Positions 22,895-33,326 are shown, numbered from the stretch's first letter. The stretch is 64,000 bases of DNA from Phaeobacter gallaeciensis DSM 26640 (GCF_000511385.1 NC_023137.1:2301001-2365000); one strand, 5' to 3'. The notes: generated by a model from the letters alone, not told the origin. Program-made: numbers and translations.

Positions 22895-23375
22895 TTTCTG
22901 TTCATATGCCCGGACGGGCATTCAAATTGCTAAAGCCAAAACCCATTTCGTCAGCCCTGTGGACCATTCTACACCCGTAGTGAAGGTCTGGTCTGGACCT
23001 GAAACGCTTTTGTGGTTTGGGTCAGGGCTTCATGATGCCGCTTTTGACAGGATGCAGAAAACCCGCCGTATCGGATGGACCTGCGCGGCAGTCCGCATTC
23101 CTCCTGTCGACATTCCCAGGCTACCACAATCATAGCCTACCTATGTGCCACAGATAGGATTGGCGGGTGACACAGTTCCCCAGTTACGCACGGGTCCTCC
23201 TGCCCGGGGAGCGCGTTAAGCAGCGGCCTATCCGCAGTCCCTGCACTCCGCTCGGTCCAATGGAATAGATATCGGCACACGCAGGTTTAAGGTCCAAGGA
23301 TTTAGGGCGCGCGCAGCTCGTCGGCAGGTCTGCCATCCCAGTTTTTCAGAGCCCATGGTACGTCGGCCTGCCCCG
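22895..23375. other. 480-bp region without a gene
   Basis: No frame here has a plausible start, ribosome site or recognisable product. The sequence is mixed in composition and holds no clear hairpin, tRNA or repeat. It marks the right boundary of the accessory island before the DUF2235 gene (minus strand, stop at 23376). Confidence 0.5.
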
Positions 23376-24563
23376 CTAACGAACCACTTTGGACAGTTCC
23401 GATTGCCAATGAGCCTGCCGCTTATCAGTCATATTGGCCCCCACGCTGCTGTGCAGCCGCTCGCTGCTGTCCAACCCGACCCGGCGTTTGCCGCGCAGCA
23501 GGAAAATCTTGCCCCAGCCGCGCCACGTTCCGACCGAGGGGGCGGTCGGATCGACCGAAAATCGCATGCGCCAGTCACGCGGCAGCGGTAGCCCGCAGTT
23601 TTCCGCCCGTTCCAACATCCAGACCAGCGAGACATTGGACAACGGCCTAGCCTCTTCAAATCCGCCCAGCTGCCCGCCCACATCGCCGTGGCTGCCGCGA
23701 AACCAGACCTGTTCAACCTTGCCATCGTGCCCATCAGGGCATTCCCAGAGGACCGGTGCAAAAACCTGCCGGGTCTCATCCAGCGCCAGCGCGTGAAAAC
23801 CGTTTTTTACGTGTTTGCCCAGCTGATGGTTGTGAAACCCGTGTCGCCGCTCTGCCCAGCGCCACAACAGTGGCAGCCGCAGGCCCAGCGCCTTCACCGT
23901 GTCCCAGACGCCAACCATCTCAATCTCTACATCCCGGTGGCAATAACGCTCCGTGAAAGTGGAGGCAACACAGCCCCCGGTTTGCGCTGCCGCCTGCGCG
24001 GTGGCGCCCGCGTCATTCGTCTCGCCCGTGTCCGGTCTCTCCGGCGTCAGCCGCGCCTGCGCCGTGCCCGGCCCGCTGGCCGAAGCACCACCGCATTGAT
24101 AGTGCCGATAGGCGGTGCGGATATTGCGCACGGTCGCATGTTCTGCCTTCAGCAGGCCGACCTCGTCAATAACCCCGGCGAGCGAGCGCACCGCATAGGC
24201 GCCCCGCGAATAGCCCATGAGATAAATCCGGTCCCCCGGGCGGTAGCGCGAGGCGAGATAGCCATAGGCGCGACGGATCTGGCGGTTGATGCCCCGCCCG
24301 ATCATCACATCCGCCGTCTTGCGCCAGCTCTGCCACTGCACCCCCGCCTCATAGAAGACAGAGACCTGCGGCCCGACCTCCTGACACAGCCGGTAGACCA
24401 TGCCAGCGTGGGTTTCATGCCCCGGTTCCAATGTCGACATGGTGCCATCAAGGATGATCAGATGGGCCTGCGGCCCGCGCAGCTTGGTCTCGGCAGAATG
24501 CTCGGAGCGCAGCGGGCGCCCAAGCCATCCCAGGATCCTCTTACTCAGCTGCGTCAGCGACAT
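23376..24563 (-). CDS. DUF2235 alpha/beta-hydrolase-like protein
   Basis: The 395-residue product has the DUF2235 layout: LIILDGTMST near residue 35, a predicted nucleophile in YLMGYSRGAYAVRSLAG around residues 115-131, WDTVKALG, and VWFRGSHGDVGG near residue 290. Family members include phospholipase-like type VI secretion effectors, but many stand alone as here. There is no signal peptide and no Tle/VgrG neighbour. Its start overlaps the end of the molybdenum hydroxylase gene by 23 bp, so the two are probably co-transcribed. The substrate is unknown. Confidence 0.82.
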   Translation of the reverse strand: MSLTQLSKRILGWLGRPLRSEHSAETKLRGPQAHLIILDGTMSTLEPGHETHAGMVYRLCQEVGPQVSVFYEAGVQWQSWRKTADVMIGRGINRQIRRAYGYLASRYRPGDRIYLMGYSRGAYAVRSLAGVIDEVGLLKAEHATVRNIRTAYRHYQCGGASASGPGTAQARLTPERPDTGETNDAGATAQAAAQTGGCVASTFTERYCHRDVEIEMVGVWDTVKALGLRLPLLWRWAERRHGFHNHQLGKHVKNGFHALALDETRQVFAPVLWECPDGHDGKVEQVWFRGSHGDVGGQLGGFEEARPLSNVSLVWMLERAENCGLPLPRDWRMRFSVDPTAPSVGTWRGWGKIFLLRGKRRVGLDSSERLHSSVGANMTDKRQAHWQSELSKVVR

Positions 24564-26838
24564 TCCTCAATGCTTCCCATAGTCTAAGTGGTGTGTACGG
24601 CATCTCGATCTGCCTCACGCCGCGCGGATGCACCGCATCCTGAACGGCATTGGCGACCGCTGCCAGCGCCCCCACGGTCCCGGCCTCGCCGCAGCCTTTC
24701 ATACCCATCGGGTTCTGGGTCGATGGCACCGGCGCAAAGCCTACGTCAATCATCGGCACATCGGCCGCACGCGGCAAGGCGTAGTCCATAAACGATGCTG
24801 TGAGCAGTTGCCCATCGGCATCATAGACCACCCGCTCCAGCAGCGCCTGCCCCATCCCCTGCACCACCCCGCCATGCACCTGACCTTCGGCCAGCAGCGG
24901 GTTGATCAGGTTACCAAAATCATCGACCACCGTATAGCGGTCCACATGGCTGACGCCTGTTTCGGGGTCGATCACGATCTCGGCAACATGGGCGCCGTTC
25001 GGAAACGAGCGCCCCGGCAATTTGGCCCGTGCCGTGTGACGCAGCAACCCGTGACACCCCTGCGCACGGGCCATCTCAGCGGCCTCCACCAGGGTCGGCC
25101 GCTGGTTGCTTCCCGGCGCGCTGAACTGCTCACCATCAAAGCTGACAGACTCAGGCTCCACGCCCAATTGCTCCGCCAAAAAGGGAGTGAAGGCGTCGAT
25201 CATCACATCTACTGTGGCGAGCGTGGCATTGGCCTGAGTGGTCACTGACCGCGATCCACCGGTACCGCCCCCCTGGGCGATGCGGTCGCTATCGCCTTGG
25301 ATTACCGTGATATCTTCCGCCGGGATGCCGGTCTGGTCCGCCAGAAACTGCGCATAGACCGTCTCATGGCCCTGCCCGTTGCTTTGCGTCCCGACATAGA
25401 TGCTCACCCGACCCTCCTCTTCAAAGGCGACTTCCGCGCTTTCTGAAGGATCGCCCAAAATACTTTCGATATAGTAACACAGGCCAACGCCCCGTAAATT
25501 TCCCTGCAACGCATCAGCCTCACGTCGGGCCGCAAACCCCGCCAGATCCGCCGCCGCTTCGGTGCGGGCCAGCAGCTGATGGAAATCGCCGACATCATAG
25601 GTCTCATCCGTTGCGGTCTTGTACGGGAACTGATCCGCACGGATGAAATTCCGCCGCCTCAGCTCCCACGGGTCAACCCCCAGCTCGCGCGCGGCATGAT
25701 CCATCGCCCGCTCCAGCACATAGATCGCCTCAGGACGTCCAGCCCCGCGATAGGCATCCACCTGCGCGGTATTGGTATAAATCCCCTCCACCCGCAGCCA
25801 GGTGGTGTCGATATCATAGACCCCCGCCAGCACCCGGCTGAACAGCTGCGTCTGCACCGGCTGGCCGAAATGGGAATTATACGCCCCCAGATTACACTGT
25901 GAGTGAACCCGGTAGCCGGTAATGCGCAGGTCCGCGTCAAAAGCCAGTTCCGCGAGTGAAGTCAGATCCCGCCCGGCATTGTCGCTCAGCATCGCCTCGC
26001 TGCGATCCGACATCCACAGCACGGGCCGCCCCAGCAGACGCGCAGCCTGGGCCACGACAAAATACTCAGGATACGGCATCGCCTTCATGCCAAAGCCGCC
26101 GCCGACGTCCGGCGTGGTGACATGCACATCCTCGGATGCCAGTCCCAGCTTGTCGCTGAGCTGCTTTTTCATCGCCCAGACGCCCTGCCCGCCATAGGTG
26201 AACTGCAAACGGCCCTCGGCCCAATTGGCAAAACAGCCGCGCGGTTCCATCGTGTTGACGATGATCCGGTTGTCCTCAACCTGAAGCGCCACGCGATGCG
26301 CCGCCGACGCGAAGGCCGCCTCGGTTGCCGCCTCATCGCCGATGCCCCAGTCAAAGGCCCGGTTGTCCGGCGCCTCCGCGTGCAGCTGTTCGCCGCCCAC
26401 TGCCAGATCCACCTTGGCCGGCAGGTCGTCGATATCCAACTCAATCATCTCACCCGTATCACGGGCCTGTTCCAGCGTCTGCGCGATCACCACGGCGATT
26501 GGTTCCCCCACGAAGCGCACGCGGTCACGGGCCAGCATCGGGCGTTCCGGCGCAGCGGCTTTGCTGCCATCGCGGTTGTCCACCAATGCGCCATCCATAC
26601 CCACACTGATGCCAGCGGCCTCAAGATCAGCCAGTGTCAGAATGGCCTGCACGCCCTCGGCCTCGCGGGCCATCTCAAGATCCAGATGAGTGATGGTGCC
26701 ATGGGCCACCGGGCTGCGCAGGACCCAGGCCCGCAATGCCCCTGCCGGAGCAATATCCTCAAGATAACGTCCCTGACCGGTCAGGAACCGCATATCCTCA
26801 ACCCGCCGCACCGGTTGGCTTTTGCCGAATTTATCCAT
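24541..26838 (-). CDS. Xanthine dehydrogenase family large (molybdopterin) subunit
   Basis: The 765-residue protein resembles CoxL/aldehyde-oxidase large subunits: FLTGQGRYLEDI at the N-terminus, a GGGFGMK motif near residue 250, VDAYRGAGRPEA near 350 and the catalytic-glutamate motif GCGEAGTVGA near 730. The AYRGAGR loop is that of form II CoxL-like enzymes, not the CSFR loop of true CO dehydrogenase. ATG 26838 has AGGGGCAGAG upstream; the frame is open 29 codons further. The medium (FAD) and small (2Fe-2S) subunits expected as neighbours are absent. Confidence 0.88.
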   Translation of the reverse strand: MDKFGKSQPVRRVEDMRFLTGQGRYLEDIAPAGALRAWVLRSPVAHGTITHLDLEMAREAEGVQAILTLADLEAAGISVGMDGALVDNRDGSKAAAPERPMLARDRVRFVGEPIAVVIAQTLEQARDTGEMIELDIDDLPAKVDLAVGGEQLHAEAPDNRAFDWGIGDEAATEAAFASAAHRVALQVEDNRIIVNTMEPRGCFANWAEGRLQFTYGGQGVWAMKKQLSDKLGLASEDVHVTTPDVGGGFGMKAMPYPEYFVVAQAARLLGRPVLWMSDRSEAMLSDNAGRDLTSLAELAFDADLRITGYRVHSQCNLGAYNSHFGQPVQTQLFSRVLAGVYDIDTTWLRVEGIYTNTAQVDAYRGAGRPEAIYVLERAMDHAARELGVDPWELRRRNFIRADQFPYKTATDETYDVGDFHQLLARTEAAADLAGFAARREADALQGNLRGVGLCYYIESILGDPSESAEVAFEEEGRVSIYVGTQSNGQGHETVYAQFLADQTGIPAEDITVIQGDSDRIAQGGGTGGSRSVTTQANATLATVDVMIDAFTPFLAEQLGVEPESVSFDGEQFSAPGSNQRPTLVEAAEMARAQGCHGLLRHTARAKLPGRSFPNGAHVAEIVIDPETGVSHVDRYTVVDDFGNLINPLLAEGQVHGGVVQGMGQALLERVVYDADGQLLTASFMDYALPRAADVPMIDVGFAPVPSTQNPMGMKGCGEAGTVGALAAVANAVQDAVHPRGVRQIEMPYTPLRLWEALRNVADAAE

Positions 26839-26960
26839 CTCTGCCCCTGCCCTCACTGATATGCCGGACCTGTTTTGCCGATGGCAAACGCAGAAACGCG
26901 GCGCGCAGGTATATGCCCTGCGCACCGCGCCAATTGATCCCGTCAGGAGCGACAGTAGCC

Positions 26961-28112
26961 TTACGGGCGCGCTTGTCCAGACAGCTCGATCACCGTCGCC
27001 ACGTCAGACAGACCATAGCCGTTGAACTGCGTGCTCATAGCCGAGGAATAGGCGCCAAGACCGGGGAACAGCACATAGTCACCAATCTGCGTATCGCTTG
27101 GCAGCGGCAGCCCATCCGGCAGCCGGTCCAAACTGTCGCAAGTGGGGCCAAAAACCACGCGCGGCTGGGCGTCTGCCTCCCGGCGGGTGCCATCAGCGGC
27201 GACCACTTCGACCCGCCCCGGCAGTCCCATGTCACGGATATCCACCAGACCGCCATAGATCCCGTCGTTGAGGAACACCACCTCACCGGCTTTGCGCATT
27301 CCCTTGATCCGCGCCGCCAGCGTAAAGCTCTCCGACACCATAGCGCGGCCCGGCTCGCAGATCAGCACCGGTTGCTCAGCACCAAAGGCTGCCTCAGCCG
27401 CCGCTGAAATCGCGCCAAAAACCTTCTCCAGATCCGGCGCCACACCATCACGGTTCGCCGCAAAACCACCGCCGACATTCAGCCGCGCGATCTTCACGCC
27501 TGCTGCGTCGATAATGCGCTTGGCAGCGTGAACATATTCGACCCAGGCGCTCTCTTCCTCGCACTGCGTTCCGGGGTGGAAGCACAGCGCAGGCGTCCAG
27601 CCTTCTGCCGCCACCCGCTTCAGCAACTCCACCGCCAGATCCGGCTCTGCACCGAATTTGCTGCCAAAATCATAGGCCGCGCCCGCCACCGGCAGGGCAA
27701 AGCGCACAGCGATTTCACAGCTTTTGGGCACATCGGCCAGCTTGTCCAGCTCGCTCGGCTCATCCACCGACCAGCTGGCCACCCCATGGGCGATACCCGC
27801 CGCAATCTCCACGTCCGAGCGGACCGGGTTGTTGTAGTGCATCACCGCATCCGGGCTGGCGGCACGCACCGCATCCATTTCCGCAGGCGAGGCCACATCA
27901 AAACCAGTGATCCCCGCCGCCACCAGATTGGACAGCACCGCCGGATGCGGGTTGGCCTTCACCGCGTAGGTCACCAGCCCCGGAAATCCGCGCTGAAACC
28001 GGTTGGCCACCTCATGCAGCACCCGCGGCGAAAAATACAGGATCGGGTGATCCGGTGTGCTGCGCGCCAAATGGGTTTCAGGGGAAAGCCAGAGAGGAGG
28101 GATCTGCTGCAT
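26961..28112 (-). CDS. Ornithine/lysine-type PLP decarboxylase
   Basis: The 383-residue enzyme belongs to the fold III (alanine-racemase-like) decarboxylases. The PLP lysine is in TYAVKANPHP at residue 52, with CFHPGTQCEE, RLNVGGGF, CEPGRAMV and the cysteine of GPTCDSLDRL, a motif of eukaryotic-like ornithine decarboxylases. It probably makes putrescine from ornithine (or cadaverine from lysine). ATG 28112 gives family length; the frame is open 63 codons upstream. An Lrp regulator is divergent, with a dyad between them. Confidence 0.85.
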   Translation of the reverse strand: MQQIPPLWLSPETHLARSTPDHPILYFSPRVLHEVANRFQRGFPGLVTYAVKANPHPAVLSNLVAAGITGFDVASPAEMDAVRAASPDAVMHYNNPVRSDVEIAAGIAHGVASWSVDEPSELDKLADVPKSCEIAVRFALPVAGAAYDFGSKFGAEPDLAVELLKRVAAEGWTPALCFHPGTQCEEESAWVEYVHAAKRIIDAAGVKIARLNVGGGFAANRDGVAPDLEKVFGAISAAAEAAFGAEQPVLICEPGRAMVSESFTLAARIKGMRKAGEVVFLNDGIYGGLVDIRDMGLPGRVEVVAADGTRREADAQPRVVFGPTCDSLDRLPDGLPLPSDTQIGDYVLFPGLGAYSSAMSTQFNGYGLSDVATVIELSGQARP

Positions 28113-28181
28113 GGATATCGGCCTTAATTGGATGTTTTTCCCAGTTTCTGCCACTGCGCCGTCGATTTCGTCCGTCACATT

Positions 28182-28217
28182 GCCTATAGTGACGAAAAAT
28201 AACGTCATATCGTAGGC
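28182..28217. promoter_or_regulatory. Candidate Lrp-type operator
   Basis: TGACG-N8-CGTCA (28190-28207) is nested inside GCCTA...TAGGC (28182-28217), between the decarboxylase and the divergent Lrp gene. Its right edge is 5 bp from the Lrp start, so it fits autoregulation and control of the decarboxylase. Confidence 0.55.
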
Positions 28218-28222
28218 TATAT

Positions 28223-28660
28223 ATGCAAACCGACGAAATCGACCAAAACCTCCTGACGCTCCTGCGGGAAAACGCCCGCCGCCCGGTGGCCGATCTGGCA
28301 CGCCGTCTGGGCCTTGCGCGCACCACAGTGCAGGCGCGGATCGAACGATTGGAAACCTCCGGCGTGATCAGCGGCTACACGCTGCGCATCTCGGCACAAG
28401 CGCGCCCGCCCTTACAGGCCACCGTGCTGATCTCGATTGAGCCACGCTCCGGCCCTGAGGTTCTGGCCCGACTGCGGGGATTGCCGGGCGTCGAGGTGGT
28501 GCATACCACCTCAGGCCGGTTTGATCTCCTGGCGCAGGTGGTCGCGCAGACCACCACCGAACTGGACGAGACGATTGATCGCATCGGCGAGGCACGCGGC
28601 GTGCGCTCCTCCGAAAGCCTGATCCATCTGGCCACAAAACTGGACCGCACCGGCCAGTAG
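28223..28660 (+). CDS. Lrp/AsnC-family transcriptional regulator
   Basis: The 145-residue protein has an N-terminal winged helix (DEIDQNLLTLLRENARRPVADLARRLGLA, RTTVQARIERLETSGVISGY) and a C-terminal RAM domain (ATVLISIEPRSGPEVL..., VHTTSGRFDLLAQVV). It is divergent from the ornithine-decarboxylase-like gene across 110 bp with a clear dyad, so ornithine, lysine or a polyamine is a plausible effector. It is a different protein from PutR at 5307. Confidence 0.88.
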   Translation: MQTDEIDQNLLTLLRENARRPVADLARRLGLARTTVQARIERLETSGVISGYTLRISAQARPPLQATVLISIEPRSGPEVLARLRGLPGVEVVHTTSGRFDLLAQVVAQTTTELDETIDRIGEARGVRSSESLIHLATKLDRTGQ

Positions 28661-29068
28661 ATCGCCCGCGCAAGGCGAACCAGCTGCCGCAAAAATCATG
28701 TCGCAAAACTCGTGCGCCCGGCCACCCCTGCGGTATCCGCATCAAGGGTGCCCGGGCGGCTTGAAACCAGAGGCATCGGCAAACGGGACCCGAGGGAGAT
28801 CCCGGTGAAAAAGGCGGCTTGGAACTCCACCCCGGTTGATCAGGTGCGACATCACTCACTGTCATCTGCATCCCGATCCCCCCACCACTTACCGTGCCGG
28901 ATTAACCTTAAAACGCCGTTATCGCCGGGATCGTTCCCTAATATTTTTGATATTCTCAGGATCCTTGACGCTCCCCCCTTGGCAGGCCCGCCTATGGAGA
29001 CTTTCCCTTTGCCGCACCATTCGGTATGGGATGAGCCGATCAGACAGATACGCAGGCAGGACATTCCG
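28661..29068. other. valS upstream region with strong hairpin
   Basis: The valS frame is open through this 408-bp stretch, but no good start precedes 29069. CGCCCGG and CACCC pair with GGGTG and CCGGGCG to form a hairpin at 28715-28758, about 55 bp after the Lrp stop; it could end that transcript. AT-richer sequence at 28900-28970 (ATTAACC..., CTAATATTTTTGATATTC) is the likely valS promoter zone. Confidence 0.45.
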
Positions 29069-32000
29069 ATGGCGATGGACAAGACATTTAACGCAGCCGA
29101 AGCTGAAGCCCGGCTTTCCGAGGCCTGGGAGACAGCAGGCTGTTTCCGCGCAGGCGCAAATGCCAAGCGCAGCGAAACCTACAGCGTTATGATCCCGCCC
29201 CCGAATGTCACCGGCGTCCTGCATATGGGCCATGCCTTCAACAACACGCTTCAAGACATCCTGATCCGCTGGAAACGGATGCAGGGCTATGACACGCTCT
29301 GGCAGCCCGGCACCGACCACGCCGGCATCGCCACCCAGATGGTGGTGGAGCGTGAGCTGGCAAAAACCCAGCAGCCCTCCCGTGGTGAGCTGGGCCGCGA
29401 GAAATTTCTGGAGAAAATCTGGGAATGGAAAGAGCAATCCGGCGGCACCATCATCAATCAGCTAAAACGCCTTGGTGCCTCCTGTGATTATGACCGCACC
29501 GCCTTCACCATGGCGGGTGCGCAGGGCGACACCCGCACGGGCCATGAGAATTCCCCCAACTTCCACGACGCCGTGATCAAGGTCTTCGTGGAGATGTACA
29601 ACAAGGGGCTGATCTACCGCGGCAAACGGCTGGTGAACTGGGACCCGCATTTTGAAACCGCGATCTCCGACCTTGAGGTGGAGAATATCGAGGTTGCGGG
29701 CCACATGTGGCACTTCAAATACCCGCTCGCCGGTGGCGCCACCTACACCTATGTCGAGAAGGACGAGGACGGCAACGTCACGCTGGAGGAAGAGCGCGAT
29801 TATATCTCCATCGCCACCACCCGGCCTGAGACCATGCTGGGCGACGGCGCGGTGGCTGTGCATCCTTCGGACGAACGCTACGCCCCCATCGTGGGCAAGC
29901 TGGTCGAAATTCCGGTCGGCCCCAAGGAACACCGCCGCCTGATCCCGATCATCACGGATGAATACCCGGACAAGGATTTCGGCTCTGGTGCCGTGAAGAT
30001 CACCGGCGCCCATGATTTCAACGACTATCAGGTCGCCAAACGCGGTGGCATTCCGATGTACCGCCTGATGGACACCAAAGGCGCCATGCGCTCAGACGGG
30101 GACGCCTATGAGGCCGCCGCGACCATCGCCATGGCTGTCGCCAAAGGGGAGCGCAGCCTGACCGAGGCTGAGACCGACGCCATCAACCTTGTGCCCGATG
30201 ACCTGCGCGGTCTGGACCGGTTCGAGGCGCGCAAACTGGTGGTCGATCAGATCACCAGCGAAGGTCTTGCCGTGATGACCACCGTTACCACCAAGATAAA
30301 GGATGAAGACGGCAACGAGAGCGACATCTCCGAAACCGTGCCCATGGTCGAGAACAAGCCAATCATGCAGCCCTTTGGCGACCGTTCCAAAGTGGTGATC
30401 GAGCCGATGCTGACCGACCAGTGGTTCGTGGACGCCGCCAAGATCGTCGGCCCGGCGCTGGACGCCGTGAAAGACGGCACCGTCAAGATCCTGCCGGAGT
30501 CGGGCGAGAAGACCTATTACCACTGGCTGGAAAACATCGAACCCTGGTGCATCTCGCGTCAGCTGTGGTGGGGCCACCAGATTCCGGTTTGGTACGGGCC
30601 TGTCAAAGAAGATCTACAAGAGATACCCCGAAATACCGGACGGACAGCTCACAACACCAGAACGCCCCGTGAGTTTGTCGGTGCCTCTTTGTCGGAGGTC
30701 CGAAAGCAAGCCGCAGAATACTATGGGGCGAACGTCGCAGTCGGCTTTTACTTTGACGGTGTTGACGAATCTCGTGAGGCATCTGATAACATTCCGGCAT
30801 TCCGATACGGTCGAGGAACGTATCCACTCTACGATGAGAACCGCGATAAGTTCTTTTCCAGCGGCGACCACTATGTTCAACTCACCCGCGACCCAGACGT
30901 GCTGGACACCTGGTTCTCCTCCGGTCTCTGGCCGATCGGCACACTCGGCTGGCCGGAGCAGACCGAGGAACTGGCAAAATACTTCCCGACCTCAACCCTG
31001 GTCACCGGTCAGGACATTCTGTTCTTCTGGGTTGCCCGGATGATGATGATGCAGCTGGCGGTTCTGGATCAGGATCTGCCGGTTGAAAAACGCATCCCGT
31101 TTGACACGGTTTACCTCCATGGCCTCGTCCGCGACGCCAAGGGCAAGAAGATGTCGAAATCCACCGGCAACGTGGTCGATCCGCTGGAGATCATCGACGA
31201 ATACGGCGCCGATGCGCTGCGCTTCACCAATGCGGCGATGGCCAGCCTTGGTGGCGTGCTGAAGCTCGACATGCAGCGCATTGCAGGCTACCGCAACTTT
31301 GGCACCAAACTGTGGAATGCGGTGAACTTCGCCCATTTCAACAACGTCTATGATGCCGAAACCCCGGCCTATGCCTGCCCCGACGCAAAGGCTGCCGTGA
31401 ACCAATGGATCATCGGTGAGACCGCCAAGGTCCGCGTGGACGTGGACGCCGCTCTTGAGGCCTTCCGTTTCAACGACGCGGCCCTCGGCCTCTACGCCTT
31501 TGTCTGGGGTAAGGTCTGCGATTGGTACATCGAACTCAGCAAACCGCTGTTCAACTCCGAGGATGAAGCGGTGATCGCCGAGACCCGCCAGACGCTGGGC
31601 TGGGTGCTGGATCAGTGCATGATCCTCCTGCATCCGATCATGCCCTTCATCACCGAGGAACTCTGGGGCAACACGGCCAAGCGCGACACTATGCTGGTGC
31701 ATGAAGACTGGCCGACCTATGGCACCGAGTTGGTCAACGCCGATGCGGACGCCGAAATGAACTGGGTGATCACCGCCATTGAAAACATCCGCTCCACCCG
31801 CGCGCAGATGCATGTGCCCGCCGGAGCCAAGATCCCGATGGTGGTGACAGAATTCTCCGATCAGGCCCGCAATGCCTGGGAGAAGAACGAGGCGATGATC
31901 CAGAAACTCGCCCGGATCACCACGCTGGAACAGGTCGAGAGCTTCCCCAGAGGCTGCGCCTCCGTGGCGGCCCCCGGTGCCTCCTTCGGCCTGCCGCTGG

Positions 32001-32221
32001 CGGATGTGATCGACGTGGACGCTGAAAAGGCGCGTCTGGAGAAAACCCTCGGCAAGCTGGCCAAGGAGCTGGGTGGCCTGCGCGGGCGTCTGAACAACCC
32101 CAAATTCGCCGCCTCCGCCCCGGAAGAGGTCGTCGCCGAAGCCCGCGAAAACCTACGCCTGCGCGAGGAAGAAGAAGCCAAGGTCAAAGAGGCGCTGGCG
32201 CGTCTGGCCGAAATCGGCTGA
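29069..32221 (+). CDS. valS: Valyl-tRNA synthetase
   Basis: The 1050-residue class I synthetase charges tRNA-Val. The HIGH motif appears as VLHMGHAF near residue 50, the editing domain has [10 protein letters not shown] near 250, the KMSKS loop is KKMSKSTGN near 693, and a C-terminal coiled coil ([16 protein letters not shown]) ends the protein. ATG 29069 was chosen because the family begins here (MDKTFN...); ATG 29075 is possible. Residues about 510-607, between the IPVWYGP and [11 protein letters not shown] motifs, have composition and codon use unlike the rest. Confidence 0.95.
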   Translation: MAMDKTFNAAEAEARLSEAWETAGCFRAGANAKRSETYSVMIPPPNVTGVLHMGHAFNNTLQDILIRWKRMQGYDTLWQPGTDHAGIATQMVVERELAKTQQPSRGELGREKFLEKIWEWKEQSGGTIINQLKRLGASCDYDRTAFTMAGAQGDTRTGHENSPNFHDAVIKVFVEMYNKGLIYRGKRLVNWDPHFETAISDLEVENIEVAGHMWHFKYPLAGGATYTYVEKDEDGNVTLEEERDYISIATTRPETMLGDGAVAVHPSDERYAPIVGKLVEIPVGPKEHRRLIPIITDEYPDKDFGSGAVKITGAHDFNDYQVAKRGGIPMYRLMDTKGAMRSDGDAYEAAATIAMAVAKGERSLTEAETDAINLVPDDLRGLDRFEARKLVVDQITSEGLAVMTTVTTKIKDEDGNESDISETVPMVENKPIMQPFGDRSKVVIEPMLTDQWFVDAAKIVGPALDAVKDGTVKILPESGEKTYYHWLENIEPWCISRQLWWGHQIPVWYGPVKEDLQEIPRNTGRTAHNTRTPREFVGASLSEVRKQAAEYYGANVAVGFYFDGVDESREASDNIPAFRYGRGTYPLYDENRDKFFSSGDHYVQLTRDPDVLDTWFSSGLWPIGTLGWPEQTEELAKYFPTSTLVTGQDILFFWVARMMMMQLAVLDQDLPVEKRIPFDTVYLHGLVRDAKGKKMSKSTGNVVDPLEIIDEYGADALRFTNAAMASLGGVLKLDMQRIAGYRNFGTKLWNAVNFAHFNNVYDAETPAYACPDAKAAVNQWIIGETAKVRVDVDAALEAFRFNDAALGLYAFVWGKVCDWYIELSKPLFNSEDEAVIAETRQTLGWVLDQCMILLHPIMPFITEELWGNTAKRDTMLVHEDWPTYGTELVNADADAEMNWVITAIENIRSTRAQMHVPAGAKIPMVVTEFSDQARNAWEKNEAMIQKLARITTLEQVESFPRGCASVAAPGASFGLPLADVIDVDAEKARLEKTLGKLAKELGGLRGRLNNPKFAASAPEEVVAEARENLRLREEEEAKVKEALARLAEIG

Positions 32222-32231
32222 TCAAACGCAA

Positions 32232-32269
32232 ACGGGGCAAGCCATTGGAAATCAACCCGGCTTGCCCCT
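32232..32269 (+). terminator. Hairpin downstream of valS
   Basis: GGGGCAAGCC and GGCTTGCCCC form a perfect 10-bp stem with a 15-nt loop starting 11 bp after the valS stop. The T-run is short, so termination strength is uncertain. Confidence 0.65.
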
Positions 32270-32437
32270 CATCTGCGCAGTTCTGGGAAATCCCAACCCT
32301 GCGCCGCACACATTGCGAAACGATCCGTCAAATCTTCCGCATAAGGGGAAAAACCGCGCAATGCGGTCATTGCCTTTGGCCCGGTTCTGTATCAGCCTGT
32401 GGCAACAGCTTGATATCCGCGCCAGAAAGGACCCCCC

Positions 32438-32731
32438 ATGCCCAAAGGATACTGGGTCGCCCATGTCGACGTTGATGATATGGACCGCTACAAGGACTAT
32501 GTTGCGGCCAACGCGGCCCCCTTTGCCGAATACGGCGCGAAGTTCCTGATCCGTGGCGGCCCCAAAGAGGTCCGCGAAGGCCAGACCCGCGCCCGCACTG
32601 TGGTGATCGAATTCAAGGATTTTGCAACCGCCAAGGCCTGTTACGATTCCGTTGCCTATCAGCAGGCCAAGGCGCTGCGTGATCCGGTTTCAACCGGCGA
32701 TATGGAAATCATCGAAGGCTACGACGACTAA
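32438..32731 (+). CDS. DUF1330 family protein
   Basis: The 97-residue product shows the DUF1330 dimeric alpha/beta-barrel pattern: KGYWVAHVDVDDMDRYKDYV, AEYGAKFLIRGG and VVIEFKDFATAKACYDSVAYQQAKALR. Function of the family is unknown; the fold is that of small ferredoxin-like monooxygenase-type proteins. It lies alone between valS and the TerB genes, preceded by an AAGGA ribosome site. Confidence 0.85.
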   Translation: MPKGYWVAHVDVDDMDRYKDYVAANAAPFAEYGAKFLIRGGPKEVREGQTRARTVVIEFKDFATAKACYDSVAYQQAKALRDPVSTGDMEIIEGYDD

Positions 32732-32774
32732 AGGCCCGCTTGGTCCTGGACGCGCTCAAGGGTAGAATAGTGCC

Positions 32775-33326
32775 ATGCTGAAAAAACTGTTTCAGGTCTT
32801 TCGACCTAAAAAGACCCCCGCCCAGCCAGATCCCGATGCCGAGCTGGCGCTCGGCGCGCTTCTTGTGCGGGTGGCGCAATCGGATCGTGACTATCAGCTG
32901 GAAGAGATCAGCCTGATCGACCGCATTCTGGCTCGGCTTTATCAGCACGACGCAATTGAGGCCGCAAAGGTCCGCGCCGCCTGCGAAAAACTGCACGCCG
33001 CCGCGCCGGAAACCGACACGTTCGGTCGCCTGATCCGCGAAACCACCGGGCTTGAGGAACGGCTCGCAGCGCTGGATGCGCTCTGGGAGGTGGTGCTGGC
33101 GGACGGCCATGAACACCCCGGCGAGATGAAGATCGTAGAGGACGCGCGCAAGGCGATGGGCCTCTCCAGGGCCGACAGCGACACGGCCCGCGCCCGCGCG
33201 CAGGGCAAACTCCTTGGCCCGGAGCAGGGCGTGGCCGCAGGCCAGCCAACTGCCGAGCGCGCGTTTGCAGGCGCTACCACGGTATCGCCCACCCCCGACC
33301 CGTCAGATAAGGAGCCGCAGCCATGA
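32775..33326 (+). CDS. TerB-like protein 1
   Basis: The 183-residue protein has an all-helical TerB (tellurite-resistance, DUF533-like) domain at about residues 20-140: ALGALLVRVAQSDRDYQLEEISLIDRIL, then ERLAALDALWEVVLADGHEHPGEMKI. A low-complexity tail (residues 145-183) is rich in Pro, Ala and Gln. TerB domains bind metal at acidic residues and occur in stress and membrane-associated systems. It overlaps the next gene by 4 bp (ATGA) and so is translated with a TerB paralogue. Confidence 0.82.
   Translation: MLKKLFQVFRPKKTPAQPDPDAELALGALLVRVAQSDRDYQLEEISLIDRILARLYQHDAIEAAKVRAACEKLHAAAPETDTFGRLIRETTGLEERLAALDALWEVVLADGHEHPGEMKIVEDARKAMGLSRADSDTARARAQGKLLGPEQGVAAGQPTAERAFAGATTVSPTPDPSDKEPQP

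Noticed and set aside
30597..30890. Frameshift or intein in valS
   Set aside because: The frame is continuous, flanking motifs are intact and no splicing motifs are seen; a compositional patch is the better reading.
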